From Eumeta japonica (lineage: Eukaryota; Arthropoda; Insecta; Lepidoptera; Psychidae): a stretch of DNA of 64,000 bases. The notes beneath the pieces were generated by a model. The model was given only the letters and a program-made list of their open reading frames with translations, ran no database searches and was not told the DNA's origin. Positions 36,277 through 47,577 of this stretch are shown in pieces. The stretch covers positions 1,488,001-1,552,000 of the forward strand of contig BGZK01000002.1 in the NCBI GenBank assembly GCA_005406025.1, in the 5' to 3' direction. The translations under genes were made by a program, and so were the position numbers. Each line of letters opens with the position of its first letter. Positions within the stretch are counted from its first letter, which is position 1.

Positions 36277-36590
36277 AAAAACGGTTTGTTTCGATTTCTT
36301 TCGACAACGATTTCTCGCAAACGAATCAACCAATTTTAACCCGGTTTGCGGGAATCGACGTGTTTTTACAGGGTTAAGAGCTGGTTAGAATTTGAAATCG
36401 ATCGGTCAAGCGATTTCGTAGTTATTTCAAGAAAACTGTTTTTTTCGATTTTTTTCGACAACGATTTCTCACAAATTAATCAACCGATTTTGACCCGGTT
36501 TGCAACAATCGACGTGTTTTTAATATGTTAAGAGTTGATTAGATTTTGGAATTGATCGGTCAAGCCATTTTAAAATGATTTTGAAAAAAC
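36277..36590 (+). repeat. Two tandem copies of a ~154-nt repeat
   Basis: Copies start at about 36277 and 36431. Both contain TTTCGACAACGATTTCTC, AATCAACC, CCCGGTTTGC and ATCGACGTGTTTTTA. Similar AATCAACCGATTTTGA-type sequence is common in lepidopteran interspersed repeats. Confidence 0.75.
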
Positions 36591-37380
36591 CATTTCTAAA
36601 AAAAATTTTTTTCTTAGTTTTTTGAACATTTCTCGTTTGTATTAATTCATAATCAAGTAGAAAATCAAATTTCCCCACCAAAAGCTGGATTTTTATATAT
36701 CATTTATTATATATTTTAAACTGCATATTTTCAAATTATCAAAAAATGTACTTGGAATTCTCATAGAAAAATTTTTTCACAAACAACCATTTTTTTTATT
36801 TCTCATTGACCTCCTAAAATTAACTGCCCATATAAAAATTGGTTTATACTTTAAGTCACACGTTTGTGATTGAGTTGTCTAACCATGTATATGTACCATT
36901 CATTATCATTTTCATTCAATACATTCGGAGAAAATAGGTTGTGGCAAAAAAATAAACATACAGACAGAGGAGTGATCTTATAAGATATATGGCTTTTTTT
37001 CATAAAGTACAAAAAATTTGAAAAATCAAATGGATCCGTTGCTTTATGACTGAGTAAAAGGACAAACCAACAATTTGTTTTGAAATATGTGATATTAATT
37101 ACTTCAATTATATGATTAATCTTATATTATTTCAAATTTTACTTTAAATTAATGTTATGATACATTTTTTTAGAAGAAAAATTTGAATCAACTTACCATC
37201 TGCCAATTTCCGAACATTATTAAACATCACACATTAATTTTTAGTTATAATTGCATTATATGGAAATTAACAATACTACAATTAATGCAATTATAAATAT
37301 TACAGCGCATTTTTATCATAATTTATTATTGATACTTACTGTAACTGAGGAGATTTTATTTTTGTTGGTATATGAGAGTA
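36591..37380. other. AT-rich 5' flank of EF-1alpha
   Basis: No gene or clear repeat is recognised. Distal regulatory DNA of EF-1alpha may lie here, but no specific site could be supported. Confidence 0.35.
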
Positions 37381-37520
37381 CGGCATTTTAGCGAATTATT
37401 ATAGCAATCTAATGTTCCGGAAGTGACTCGCCACCTAGTTGAAGGAAAGCCCAATAAGCCCATTTCTCGTTCATTCTCTTGGGGTCTTTGTCGGATAATA
37501 CATCGTTGTACGTATCCGTG
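37380..37520 (+). promoter_or_regulatory. EF-1alpha promoter region and noncoding exon 1
   Basis: GC-richer sequence contains CCGGAAGT (37417-37424, ETS-type core) and a pyrimidine-rich CATTTCTCGTTCATTCTC (about 37458-37475), a plausible transcription start of the 5'TOP-like kind used by translation-factor genes. Noncoding exon 1 would end at 37520, followed by the donor GTGAGT at 37521-37526. The start site itself is inferred. Confidence 0.55.
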
Positions 37521-38130
37521 GTGAGTGTCAAATCAGAAAAAATTACTGAAGTGCAGTGTTGATAATATAGGTGTAATAATTTTGTTGTAAGTTTGTTGCT
37601 ACTGTGGTATTAATAATATTTCCTTTAGCATTTTAATTCCCTTTCACTATAGAGTATATTTTTATTGGGCACGTCACTACTATAATTTTAACCTTTTAAA
37701 ACATTTGCCATAATAACTTAATTCGTTTCAGAATTATTTTGTATTCATTTGTTACTGCATTTATATTAATTCGTATGTTCTATTTTCAAAATCCGTGCAT
37801 GTGCTTACGCGTCATACGAAAGCCGAATCTCACCGGTACACCACGTGGTGTAACACATATCACCTTTTTGTTTTTTAGTACATGTTCAAGTTGTTAAGCG
37901 ATCCATACGTTAATTCATCATTATTTTAAAGAGTTTCATGATATTTCCTTTGTACGCACGTAATGGCTGACGTCTTTTGTGAGATGTCAAGATGGGGTGA
38001 GGCGGCCATGCGGCCGCCATATTGCCGGTGCGTTCATTACATGCAAATTCGACCTTGCCGATGCCGGTTGATTTGTCATAACGAAATTTATCTAAATATT
38101 TTTACTTATTTGTAATTTATTGTTTTCCAG

Positions 38131-39760
38131 ACTAACCAAAAATGGCTAAAGAAAAGACTCACATTAACATCGTCGTGATTGGACACGTCGACTCCGGGAA
38201 GTCTACCACTACCGGACATCTGATCTACAAATGCGGTGGTATTGACAAGCGTACCATCGAGAAATTCGAGAAGGAAGCTCAGGAAATGGGTAAGGGTTCC
38301 TTCAAATACGCTTGGGTACTCGACAAACTAAAGGCCGAACGTGAACGTGGTATCACCATCGACATCGCGTTATGGAAGTTCGAAACCAGCAAATACTACG
38401 TTACAATCATCGACGCTCCCGGACATAGAGATTTCATTAAGAACATGATTACTGGTACATCTCAAGCCGACTGTGCTGTGCTGATCGTCGCCGCCGGTAC
38501 CGGTGAATTCGAGGCTGGTATCTCGAAGAACGGTCAGACACGCGAACACGCCTTGCTTGCCTTCACCCTTGGTGTAAAGCAGCTCATCGTTGGTGTCAAC
38601 AAAATGGACTCTACTGAGCCTCCTTACAGTGAACCTCGTTTCGAGGAAATCAAAAAGGAAGTCTCTTCTTATATTAAAAAAATTGGTTACAATCCAGCTG
38701 CTGTTGCTTTCGTACCCATTTCTGGTTGGCATGGAGACAACATGTTGGAACCATCCTCTAAAATGCCATGGTTCAAGGGATGGATGGTTGAACGCAAAGA
38801 AGGAAAGGCTGAGGGCAAATGCCTTATTGAGGCACTGGATGCCATCTTGCCACCTGCTCGCCCCACAGACAAAGCTCTGCGTCTGCCATTGCAAGATGTC
38901 TACAAAATTGGAGGCATCGGTACGGTGCCTGTAGGCCGTGTTGAAACTGGTGTATTGAAGCCTGGTACTATTGTCACTTTTGCCCCAGCAAATATTACTA
39001 CTGAAGTTAAATCTGTAGAAATGCATCACGAAGCTCTACAAGAAGCTGTACCTGGAGACAATGTAGGTTTCAACGTCAAAAACGTCTCTGTCAAAGAATT
39101 GCGTCGTGGTTTTGTAGCTGGTGATTCGAAGAACAACCCGCCTAAGGGTGCTGCTGATTTCACTGCACAAGTAATTGTCCTCAATCACCCTGGTCAAATT
39201 TCCAATGGATATACACCAGTGCTTGACTGTCACACAGCTCACATTGCTTGCAAATTTGCTGAAATCAAAGAGAAAGTTGACCGCCGTACTGGTAAATCAA
39301 CTGAAGAAAATCCCAAATCTATCAAATCTGGAGATGCGGCTATCGTAAACTTGGTGCCTTCAAAACCTCTGTGTGTGGAGTCTTTCCAGGAATTCCCGCC
39401 GCTGGGCAGATTTGCTGTGCGTGACATGAGGCAGACTGTCGCTGTCGGTGTAATCAAGGCAGTTAACTTCAAGGAGGCGAGTGGTGGCAAAGTCACCAAG
39501 GCTGCCGAGAAGGCTAAGGCAAAGAAGTAGCTAACAATCATTACCACCATCTTCTTTGTACGTCTGCGATACTTCATTCATCGGAAGGCTTTCCGAAGGA
39601 AAAAAGGCTACAGACTCATTCCTATGCAATTTTTTACAAGGCTTATACTGTAACTTTATTTTATAATTTATAAGGATTATACTATATTGGAGTATTTTGT
39701 TATGACAGCAACAAAAATGTAAATTTTTCATAGAATAAAGGTAGCCTCCCATAAATCTTG
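38131..39760 (+). CDS. EF-1alpha: Elongation factor 1-alpha (coding ATG 38142, stop 39530)
   Basis: GTP-dependent carrier of aminoacyl-tRNA to the ribosomal A site in the cytosol. The coding region is 38142-39530, 462 aa, intronless, as is characteristic of Lepidoptera. Visible motifs: G1 GHVDSGKS, switch [12 protein letters not shown]3 DAPGHRDF, G4 NKMD, then domain II ([16 protein letters not shown]) and domain III (HTAHIACKF, the tRNA and nucleotide-exchange surface). The tail is [13 protein letters not shown]; other lepidopterans usually have 463 aa with a slightly different tail. The ATG has a good context (CCAAAAATGGC). The 5'UTR intron runs 37521-38130 (TTTTCCAG acceptor). AATAAA lies at 39734-39739. 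A long antisense ORF over 38370-39029 is only a shadow. Confidence 0.98.
39734..39739 (+). terminator. EF-1alpha poly(A) signal
   Basis: Canonical AATAAA 204 nt after the stop codon, followed by sequence with T-rich stretches. Confidence 0.75.
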
Positions 39761-40234
39761 TTTTATTGTTTCATCAGTAATGTACAGAATACTAAAAAAA
39801 ATACTCATTTGTTTTTCTATACCAGAATCTGTTTTTAATACTGTGGGAACTGTAATGGGCATATTTAAAATTTTATTAGAAAACTAAATGGTTGCAATTT
39901 CTGTTTGACATAGTGTACAATATCTATAGTGTAAATAAAAATTAATCTAATTGACCAAACTACAAACATGACAAGGCAATGTGGTCATCTATGAATATGC
40001 ATAACTTTTCTATTAGATATTCATTGACAGTAACATAAAAGCCAGTACCTAAAATTTAATATTACTGTATCTTTAGCTATTAATTTTACCAGGTTATGAA
40101 ATAGATAAGCATATAGATACAAAGACCTTCTATAGTTTGAAAATGAATTTAAGAATGTTCTAAGGCTTTTTAACATTTTTTGCATAAATGTAGCAAATAA
40201 AACAAAATTTTACATAATTATGCAATAAGGAAAA
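39761..40234. other. AT-rich intergenic sequence
   Basis: No gene is recognised downstream of the EF-1alpha poly(A) site; only short AT-rich ORFs. Confidence 0.4.
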
Positions 40235-40600
40235 ATGAAAGTGTGATACGAATGCAAGAGCTCTTAATAATTTGTATGTCCGAAATATAGATATAGGGAA
40301 GGTGATGTCAGAGCAGTATGGTTTGAAAGATGTAGGTTTGGAAAGGATGAATAAAAATAGTGACAACAAATCTTGGAGCATATGTGTATGATGGAAATGT
40401 TGACAAGGATCATTCTAGAGAATCATATGCAAAACAAGTTGGTGCCATATTAAAAAAGGGCCAAATTTTAAGCACCTGAAACCCATAAGCTTGAATGAAG
40501 AGATTGATGAATGTCAGCAAAATCATAGCATGTGGAAATCTAGTCTGCGTACATTTCTAGGAAAAGGTGTGTATATTATACAATGTCTACACATACTAAA
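40235..40600 (+). mobile_element. 3' end fragment of the non-LTR family of 33.8 kb
   Basis: Parallels the 35.4-kb copy: GGTGATGTCAGAGCAGTATG, then CATATTAAAAAAGGGCCAAA (matching the HIGGILKKGQI-coding part) and CATGTGGAAATC near the end. It is frameshifted throughout. Confidence 0.65.
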
Positions 40601-42485
40601 CAAAAAATTGGGTCATGAGTATATTAATTTCAAAATATTAATAATTATGTACAGATGATAAAAAAATTTAATTAGGAAGATACATCAAGTCTGTTAGTAA
40701 AAAAATAGGAATAATAATTATTGATATCCAAATATTTCACAATATTACAAATATTAGACAACATTATAAAGATTACACAATAATACCAAAATCATCTAGA
40801 ATTTCACAATATTTTTCTCCATGACCATTTAATTCATTCCTTATTTGATGTTCCAGCAAAATTTTACATCTCACTGTTAATATCTTATTTGAGCCATGAC
40901 ATACAATATATTAATTATTACTAACATAAATAGTTTAGTTACTATTTAAAAAATTCATGTCATATTTATAAATATTGCACATTGGCCTTTAATAAAATTA
41001 CATATATTTTATATTAATGTTATTTAATTTCACACTAAACAACTGAAATAATAACTTGTTACTCATTATGTTTCAGAAAATACCTTTGTTCTAAGCGAAA
41101 ACGGGAAAAACGGAACCCTTCTAGTTTGGTTATATCTGTCCGTCCATATGTCACAGGTATTTTATTCAGAAACTGCAAGACGCATATTGATGAAATTTAT
41201 AGTGTAGGTTCTTGTATAAGCCACTCCTTAGTTTTGTTGTTAAATGACAAAATAAATATTTCTAGAGAGGGCACACTCCATACATATAACAAAAGCTGAA
41301 AAAAAATTTTTCGACAAACATTGGCACATTTTGATATTTTTTTTAAAAACACCATGGTTTCTAAGCAATTTTTTGATTACATGAATAATTTCAGAAATAA
41401 TCGCTCTGAAAGTTGCAAAAATTGTGTACCCCCATTTATTTTTTAAACCGTATGTCCAAAAAATAATGAAGGAAATGCTTAATGAATATTTTTAATGAAA
41501 ATTATTTTGGACCAAATCAGATATACAGTTCTTGAGTAATTGCTGAAAAACTGCACTTTTCAACAAAATGACATAAGTGCCGTGAAAATGTGCTCCTTTG
41601 CTGATGCACTTTAGTTTACACTAGTTTTATAGTAATAGTCGACATACCTACTCGTTTTTCTAGTTATAGGCGACTAAAGTCTATAACTATTCTGAGCGGA
41701 AAACATGGAAACTGTATCAATGTACTTTTTTCATCTGTAGTGGTTTTTTTTGTAATAATAGTTTCGGAAGCCTATATTGAGCATGGTCCGACACTTGGCC
41801 AATTTTTTTTTTATTGCTACCATAAATTTAAAAACAATGAAAATTTTCTTAATAAAGTTAATGAGTACAAAATGGCCAATCTTTTAGGTTATAGGTTTGT
41901 TTTGTGACAGAAAAGCCATAAAAAATAATTTTTGAAAATTAAGGTTTAAGGTTGTAACATTAGTGAAAGTTTAAATAGGTATCCTGAAGCTGAAGATATT
42001 AAAATGAAAATTGAGGGTATTTCACTACAAATAAAAAATAAAATCACTATTAAAAAATATTCAAACCCTAAAACCCACCACTATTTATTTACTTTATGCT
42101 AGCTACAAAACAAAATATATTAATTATGACTAAGCCTATTATATTTTCCTAAGTAATTTTTGAATGATCATGTGCAATTGCATATATCTCTCTAGCCTTT
42201 ACTATAATTGCCTAATCAAAATTTATAAATGCATGTGATAGAGTTTTAAGTCTGTGAAATAGACAATGAAACTTTGTATTCCATTTAATAACTGAAATGT
42301 TTTTATATACAGATGAAAATTATTTGAACAGAATCAGTAGTGTGGTCTATGAATTAATAGACTAAAGGGGATTATAATTCAGGTATTCAAATTCCACACT
42401 TTACATAAAAGTTTATAACTAGTTAAGTAACTGTAATTGAACTAAACCAAATATGAACCTATTGTAGATACAAAACATGCATTTT
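40601..42485. other. AT-rich intergenic sequence with old repeats
   Basis: The segment from about 41075 has the CGAAAACGGGAAAAACGGAACCC...CTGTCCGTCC character of a repeat common in Lepidoptera; sequence to about 42060 may belong to it. No coding sequence. Confidence 0.35.
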
Positions 42486-42850
42486 TCTGGAGATTATTCT
42501 AAACTCACACCTATTTCCAAGAAGGGTAAGCATAGACTACAAATCTTATGCTATAATCTTTGAATATCTCTTCTTTCACTGACGTCCATCATTCTTTTCA
42601 CGCAAGCTGTGGACACAGGTGCCTAAAATTTGACCCTTTTTTAATATGCCACCAATATGATCTGCATAGGATTTTCTCAGGAGACCCTTGCCGATCTTTC
42701 TATCAGATACATTCACTCTATAGATTTGTTTTGTCAGTCTACTTTCATACATCCTTTCCAAATAATCAAACTACATACACAACATACCTTTTTCTACTCT
42801 AGACACTGCGTCTTTCAAACCACACCACTATGACCTCACTGTTGATTCAT
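42486..42850 (-). mobile_element. 3' end fragment of the same non-LTR family, minus orientation
   Basis: The minus-strand frame 42761-42576 reads MYESRLTKQIYRVNVSDRKI then KSYADHIGGILKKGQI, the best-preserved C-terminal piece of this family in the window. It ends near 42486 with a CCTATTTCCAAGAAGGG-like segment. Confidence 0.8.
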
Positions 42851-43289
42851 CTTAGACACGTCTACTATGCAGAAATCACATCTCCACTACATTGATTATA
42901 CTTTCATTTTTCTTCTGTCATACCCAACTTTTATTACCATACATAATAATAGAAGTCGGGACTAGTATATAAATAGCCATTCTGCTTAAAAGAAGGTATT
43001 ATGTGATATACTTTTATTTATAAGACTTATACTTTATCTTTTTCTCAAAAGAATAGACAGAGACAACAGATTTCCACATTGCATGATCTTACTTACTTAC
43101 TTGCTTCACTAACATTAATAAATTATTTTATTTAAGTTCTCTTTCAAATTCTTAAAAAGATTTAAGAGGGGCTAAATAGCCCCTCTTTGACCATTTTCCA
43201 GCCAATCACACACTCGCTGTACCAGAGATAGCATACTATAAAACAATTGGCTGTTAACATGTTAATATGGCGAATTTTTGGTAGGCTGC

Positions 43290-43610
43290 AGAGAGAGTGG
43301 GGGTGACTTAGTGCTTAAATATATTGCCTTCTGACTAGGAGCAGCGTTCCATCCTGACCACAGGCAAATTGACCAGTAATATTTGAACTAAGTCAAATTG
43401 TGCCACACACTCCACGCCTTAGAGAGCATTTTAAGCTATTCTAGACATTGCCATTGCATTAATGATAATGGTCTTTAGCAGCCCCCAACCAGTATGAGGC
43501 AAGCATGGAAGTGCTAAGTCTCCTAGATTTTGGGAGGGTTTTCCAGATTTGGGAGGTTTGATATAATGAAATTATATCATACCTGGGTGATAAAAACCTA
43601 ATATAGTTTT
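43290..43610 (+). mobile_element. tRNA-derived SINE, diverged
   Basis: Resembles the SINE at 62.6 kb in order: TTAGTGCTTAA, TCTGACTAGGAGCAG (degraded promoter region), AACTAAGTCAAATTGTG, GTCTTTAGCAGCCCCCAA, then a GGGAGGGTTTTCCAG-like end. Strongly diverged, noncoding. Confidence 0.55.
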
Positions 43611-43805
43611 CTAGGGTATCCCTTAACCCCAGTCACTTGTACATTTCTTTCTTCTTTCATCATTATTTCCAGATAGCCAAACTACCTCAACATTCTATTT
43701 ATTACATCAAATCATGTCATTCTCTGGCATCTTTAATTATTTATTTTGGTAATGAGGAAAATTATGAATTAAATAAAAAATACAGTTTAACACAAATAAA
43801 ACAAC

Positions 43806-43811
43806 TTTATT
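43806..43811 (-). terminator. Poly(A) signal of the two-ORF transcript
   Basis: TTTATT on the plus strand is AATAAA on the minus strand, 20 nt past the stop of the downstream ORF. No signal lies between the two ORFs, which supports one shared transcript. Confidence 0.7.
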
Positions 43812-43831
43812 GCTATAAGAATATGAGATAA

Positions 43832-44041
43832 CTAGTAGGGTACATTTGTTTCAGTTTCAACTTTATCTTCATCAGGAAACAATTGATTAGCATAATATTC
43901 ATTCTCTGTTAACTTTCTTCTTCGAAAATGTGGAGTTAGGATTTTTCTTTGGATAAGTATTATACCGGTGACAACAGCTAGACCTGTTCCTATTCGCATT
44001 TTAATGCTAGCGTTTGCAAACCATTCGCTTACTAGCCCCAT
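43832..44041 (-). CDS. Small single-pass membrane protein, second ORF of a dicistronic transcript
   Basis: A 69-aa ORF, ATG at 44041, stop TAG at 43832-43834. A hydrophobic segment lies at about residues 17-32 (IGTGLAVVTGIILIQR), followed by a basic stretch (HFRRRK) and an acidic tail (PDEDKVETE). The layout fits a small mitochondrial or ER membrane protein, but I do not recognise the family. The start lies in a strong context (AAC before ATG, G after) only 6 nt downstream of the stop of the first ORF and in the same frame. No ATG in any frame lies between the two starts, so leaky scanning could deliver ribosomes. Readthrough of the TAG would give one fused 126-residue product; this is less likely. 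Confidence 0.7.
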   Translation of the reverse strand: MGLVSEWFANASIKMRIGTGLAVVTGIILIQRKILTPHFRRRKLTENEYYANQLFPDEDKVETETNVPY

Positions 44042-44047
44042 GTTAAT

Positions 44048-44212
44048 CTAATCGGAGTTGGTTTCTTGCTCTTTGACTTCTTTGCCTTTTTTCTCACTAG
44101 TTAAGCCGCTAAATACTGGCTTCCAAATGTAAACCCCACTAACGACGCCAATAAGAGTGGCTAACAGAACTTGGTCTCTAGTCAAACCTCTGGTTTTGAT
44201 ACGAATACGCAT
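44048..44212 (-). CDS. PIGBOS1: PIGBOS1-like mitochondrial microprotein, first ORF of a dicistronic transcript
   Basis: A 54-aa ORF, ATG at 44212, stop TAG at 44048-44050, missing from ordinary ORF lists because of its size. The core QVLLATLIGVVSGVYIWKPV matches human PIGBOS1 (also 54 aa), an outer mitochondrial membrane microprotein that contacts ER CLCC1 and tunes the unfolded protein response. It has a short basic N-terminus (RIRIKTR), one membrane segment at about residues 14-30, and a charged Lys/Glu tail, in the same order as PIGBOS1. The start context (G at -3) is weaker than that of the second ORF, as expected if some ribosomes scan past. The identification rests on my reading of one short motif, so orthology is probable, not proven. 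Confidence 0.7.
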   Translation of the reverse strand: MRIRIKTRGLTRDQVLLATLIGVVSGVYIWKPVFSGLTSEKKGKEVKEQETNSD

Positions 44213-44716
44213 TACTTGTTAAATGAAATTATGGATTTATAATAAAATTAATAAATAGTATATTTAAATAATTGTATTGAAATAAAACTTCTTTCTGGTT
44301 TTGAGGTTATATTAGATAATCAAGATTTTTGAAGGTTTTTTGTTTATGATGTTCTTATCGATGCATCGATGCTTCCGTTCGTATAATACAATTGACGTGT
44401 TTTAGGTTTTGATTTATCAAATCACATGCAAGTGGATAAAATAGGAGATAGAATTAATATACCTAGAAGTAAAGGTTCTGTTATGTGTAAATTTATTTGT
44501 CAATTTTGTTACATATTGGTTTGTTTTATAACATATTGACCCCAATTCTACAAATTTTTGTGTCTTTATATTACTGAAGAACTGTTTTGCATTTTTTTTT
44601 ATTCGGTACATAATAAAAACATGCCATTGCGCAAATGATAGACTATGTATAATTTTAATAAGCTGTGTAGTAACTTTAAAAAAAATTACTTTTTTGGTAA
44701 CCATAATATTTTGTTT
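44213..44716. other. 5' flank of the dicistronic gene
   Basis: Promoter and 5'UTR of the minus-strand two-ORF gene must lie here. No defined element was recognised. The ORF at 44417-44704 has no protein-like features. Confidence 0.35.
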
Positions 44717-44724
44717 CTATATAG

Positions 44725-44950
44725 TAGAGCTTCCCAAACTGTGTGTCGCGACGCCCTGGGGCGTCGCATATCGATGCGACCAAATCAAGTGAGCCACAGT
44801 GTACTTCAGGGATCGCTGTGCGCATTGTGACAAACATCCCTAAATTAGTACTAAAACTAGTAAATATTTTTGAGGGCTGAGTTGAGAGGCGTCGTAAAAA
44901 AATAGTAAGGTTCCAAGGGCATCACAATAAAATAAGTTTGTGAAATCCTG
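44725..44950. mobile_element. hAT-type non-autonomous element (MITE), 226 bp
   Basis: Flanked by a perfect 8-bp target duplication CTATATAG (44717-44724 and 44951-44958), the size typical of hAT elements. The ends are TAGAGCTTCCCAAACTGTG and, inverted, CAGGATTTCACAAACTT, imperfect terminal repeats of the CAGRG type. Internal GTGTCGCGACGCCCTGGGGC is characteristic of this MITE group. No coding capacity. Confidence 0.85.
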
Positions 44951-44958
44951 CTATATAG

Positions 44959-46515
44959 CGTGAGTGCGCGGGGCATGTTGATTTGTGTGGAAGTGTTGGT
45001 GTATATGATGGGGTTGTGGGTATATGTGGATGGAGCTTGTGAGTATGTGCATGTGCTTACCGAATGCATATTTGGATCATAAATAAATAATGACAACTAA
45101 ATTTTTATTTAAGCGCAGCGAAGCGGGCAGATGATGGATAGTAATGTACTTTGTGTTTATTTATGTTTTCCAGCAAAATTTGTATTAAAAACTTGAGTTA
45201 ATTTAAATATTCAATACCAATGAACCATACTTTTTCTTTCCGTTTCTTATTATTTTTTAACTGACATTTCTTTAAAATAAATAATGTAAATAGACTATCA
45301 TTTCACATATTTAATATAAATGTTATTTCAATTTAAAAAATCGAAACTGTTATTTTTTTTAATTTTAAAGTAGTTTTTATCTATAATAAACTTCGCTTCT
45401 GCCAAATGTTTTATAACATATCACGATTTTTTATAGCAGTCCTCGTAGCCTTTTGACCATAGGCCTTGTCTAACATTTAATTTCTATAATACGACGGATG
45501 GTTAAAATACCATATCAACGACGATGTTTTATCTGTGCACTGACTTCAACTTTTTGGGCGGGCGCGTTACTTCCCTTCCCTAAGATTCTTCCTCTGTTAA
45601 CCGTCGCTCTCGAATTATCGGTGAACCAAAGTGTGCTCGGATTTATTTTTAAGCCTTATCTCTGAAGATCCATTTTTATTGCACCTTCGCTGCCATTATT
45701 TTTTTATTTGCGATACTCATTTAATACTTTAAATGGGATTTTGTTAAAATATTGTCGTATAATTATTAAATTCAATAAGAATCTTGATCTGAAAATATCC
45801 AAATAAAAATTATATCGTAACTTATCACTGAATACTGAAATTTGGAATTTATACGGCTTTTCCATATCGTAATCCAAAGAATAATACTTTTTTTAATTTT
45901 TGAATTTTATTTGAAGAAGGTAAAATATTTATTACATGAAATGAAGGTAAACAAAATCCATCAAGTCATTATTGGTTACATTTCCTTATTCGCAAATCAA
46001 TTTAGGTTGTACAAGGTTATATATATATATATTAGGTCATCTGTCTCAAATATTAATCAGATTGATCAAGAGTGGAGCTTCAATGGCTAATATAATAATA
46101 ACAATAATAATTTGTTTCTCTCTACAGGCAGGCAGCATGTTTTTAAGAGTACATTTTGAAATTAAATGATTATCCTAGAATTATGAGACTGGTGCTTAAG
46201 TTGGTTACAGAGTACTGTATTATACTGTACTGTAGTATCACCGGGATGCCATTACACAATATGCGTACTTGACGGAACAATGAGAAGTTCAATTTTTGGC
46301 AGGTACTTACAAGGCGATATGTAGGATTTACTGCAGTATTTTAATAAGCATTCGTACGTATAAATAGTTATTATGTTATGCACGTCTTACACAAACGAGA
46401 TCAATTTCATATATCACTATAAAGTAATCACATATACATAAATACACACACACGCACACCCATATACAAAGTCGTCATTGTAACAGTTTATATACAAACA
46501 GGTTCACGGCATAAA
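44959..46515. other. Intergenic sequence, no gene recognised
   Basis: 44960-45090 is TG-rich. The rest is AT-rich with short ORFs lacking motifs. CA-type microsatellite sequence lies at about 46436-46460. Confidence 0.35.
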
Positions 46516-46519
46516 TTAA

Positions 46520-46880
46520 CGTCCTATGAGCCCCAGCGACGTTGGAAAATTGTATGCGAAAATCATTATTGAAAAAGTTGTGAATGAGACTGAAAATAAA
46601 CTCTGGAATTTACGGGCAAATTTTTTTTTTACAAAACATTACTGAAAAGTTATTGACTGAGAGCTAAAAGGTCTTCTGTGCTTTCGCAAATCTAGAAAAA
46701 GCATAAAATAAAGTAGAAAGTAATGATCTATAGAAAACTATCCACGTATGGTGTGAATAGTGAGTTGATACGGCACTGCAGTCTATACGGAAGCTCCAGT
46801 GCTTGCGTCAGAATAAATGGGGCACACACTGACTGGTTTGACAACCGCATAAGTGTTGGATAAATATGTGCTGTCTCATT
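46520..46880 (+). mobile_element. Reverse transcriptase fragment of the 33.8-kb non-LTR family
   Basis: The plus strand reads KLYAKIIIEKVVNETENK-like residues in pieces at 46540-46615, then a disrupted VDLEKAYDRV block (46690-46730) and a RQNKWGTH-like block (about 46807-46830). Stops throughout. Confidence 0.65.
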
Positions 46881-46899
46881 GCGCTTAAACAATTGTCTG

Positions 46900-47560
46900 A
46901 CTGAGAAAACATTCAAGATCGCGTAAATGTGGTCGTAATATTTCGAAAAAGCAAAAATGTCGCTACTTTCAAAATGTCTCGCTGCGGTCTTTCTACTTCT
47001 GTAAGATATGTCTTAGTAGCCTCTCCGTAAGAGATAATGCAGTAATTGATGATAGACTGCCAAACAGAATCATAGACTGTTTTTAAAATACCATGCTCAA
47101 AAATATAGCAAGGATTTCTAAAAATGTAAATTAGTTAAGCAATCTCGAAGTTAAACTAACAATATAGGTGTTAAAAGAACAAGGGGAGTCGATTCCCAAG
47201 TAACTCATTGAGTCAACATTTTCAAGAATGGTACAACCACAGCTTAAAGTGGAAAGCTGGTGACTAAATTGGAGGACATTATTCTGAGAGCGAAGACCAT
47301 GCATTTAGTCTTGATGACATTGAGAGTTAGAACATTTTTAACTACCCAATATCTGATCTTATACCAATTTGTACATGAGCATACGTTTTATTCCACGTGT
47401 TTTCAATGAACATAAGTGTAGTGTCATTTACGAAGGACTAAATCAATCCTACTTTGATTAAGTTTTAAATGAAATGAAGAAAATGTGTTCTTTCTTCACA
47501 AACGACATCTTGGTACGTCATGGATAAATTGCGAATATTTCAAAATTGTTCAAATATATG
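46900..47560 (-). mobile_element. Second non-LTR retrotransposon remnant (Jockey/I-like RT tail)
   Basis: The minus strand reads SVWQSIINYCIISYGEATKT (about 47085-47025) with a VERPQRDILKVATF continuation, and upstream a degraded FVNDTTLMF in place of FADDT (about 47430-47400). Stops and frameshifts. It abuts the oppositely oriented fragment at 46520-46880. Confidence 0.65.
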
Positions 47561-47577
47561 TTTTATATACATACTAG

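Noticed and set aside
38370..39029. 219-aa ORF antisense to EF-1alpha
   Set aside because: Common shadow of the codon-biased EF-1alpha gene; no independent features.
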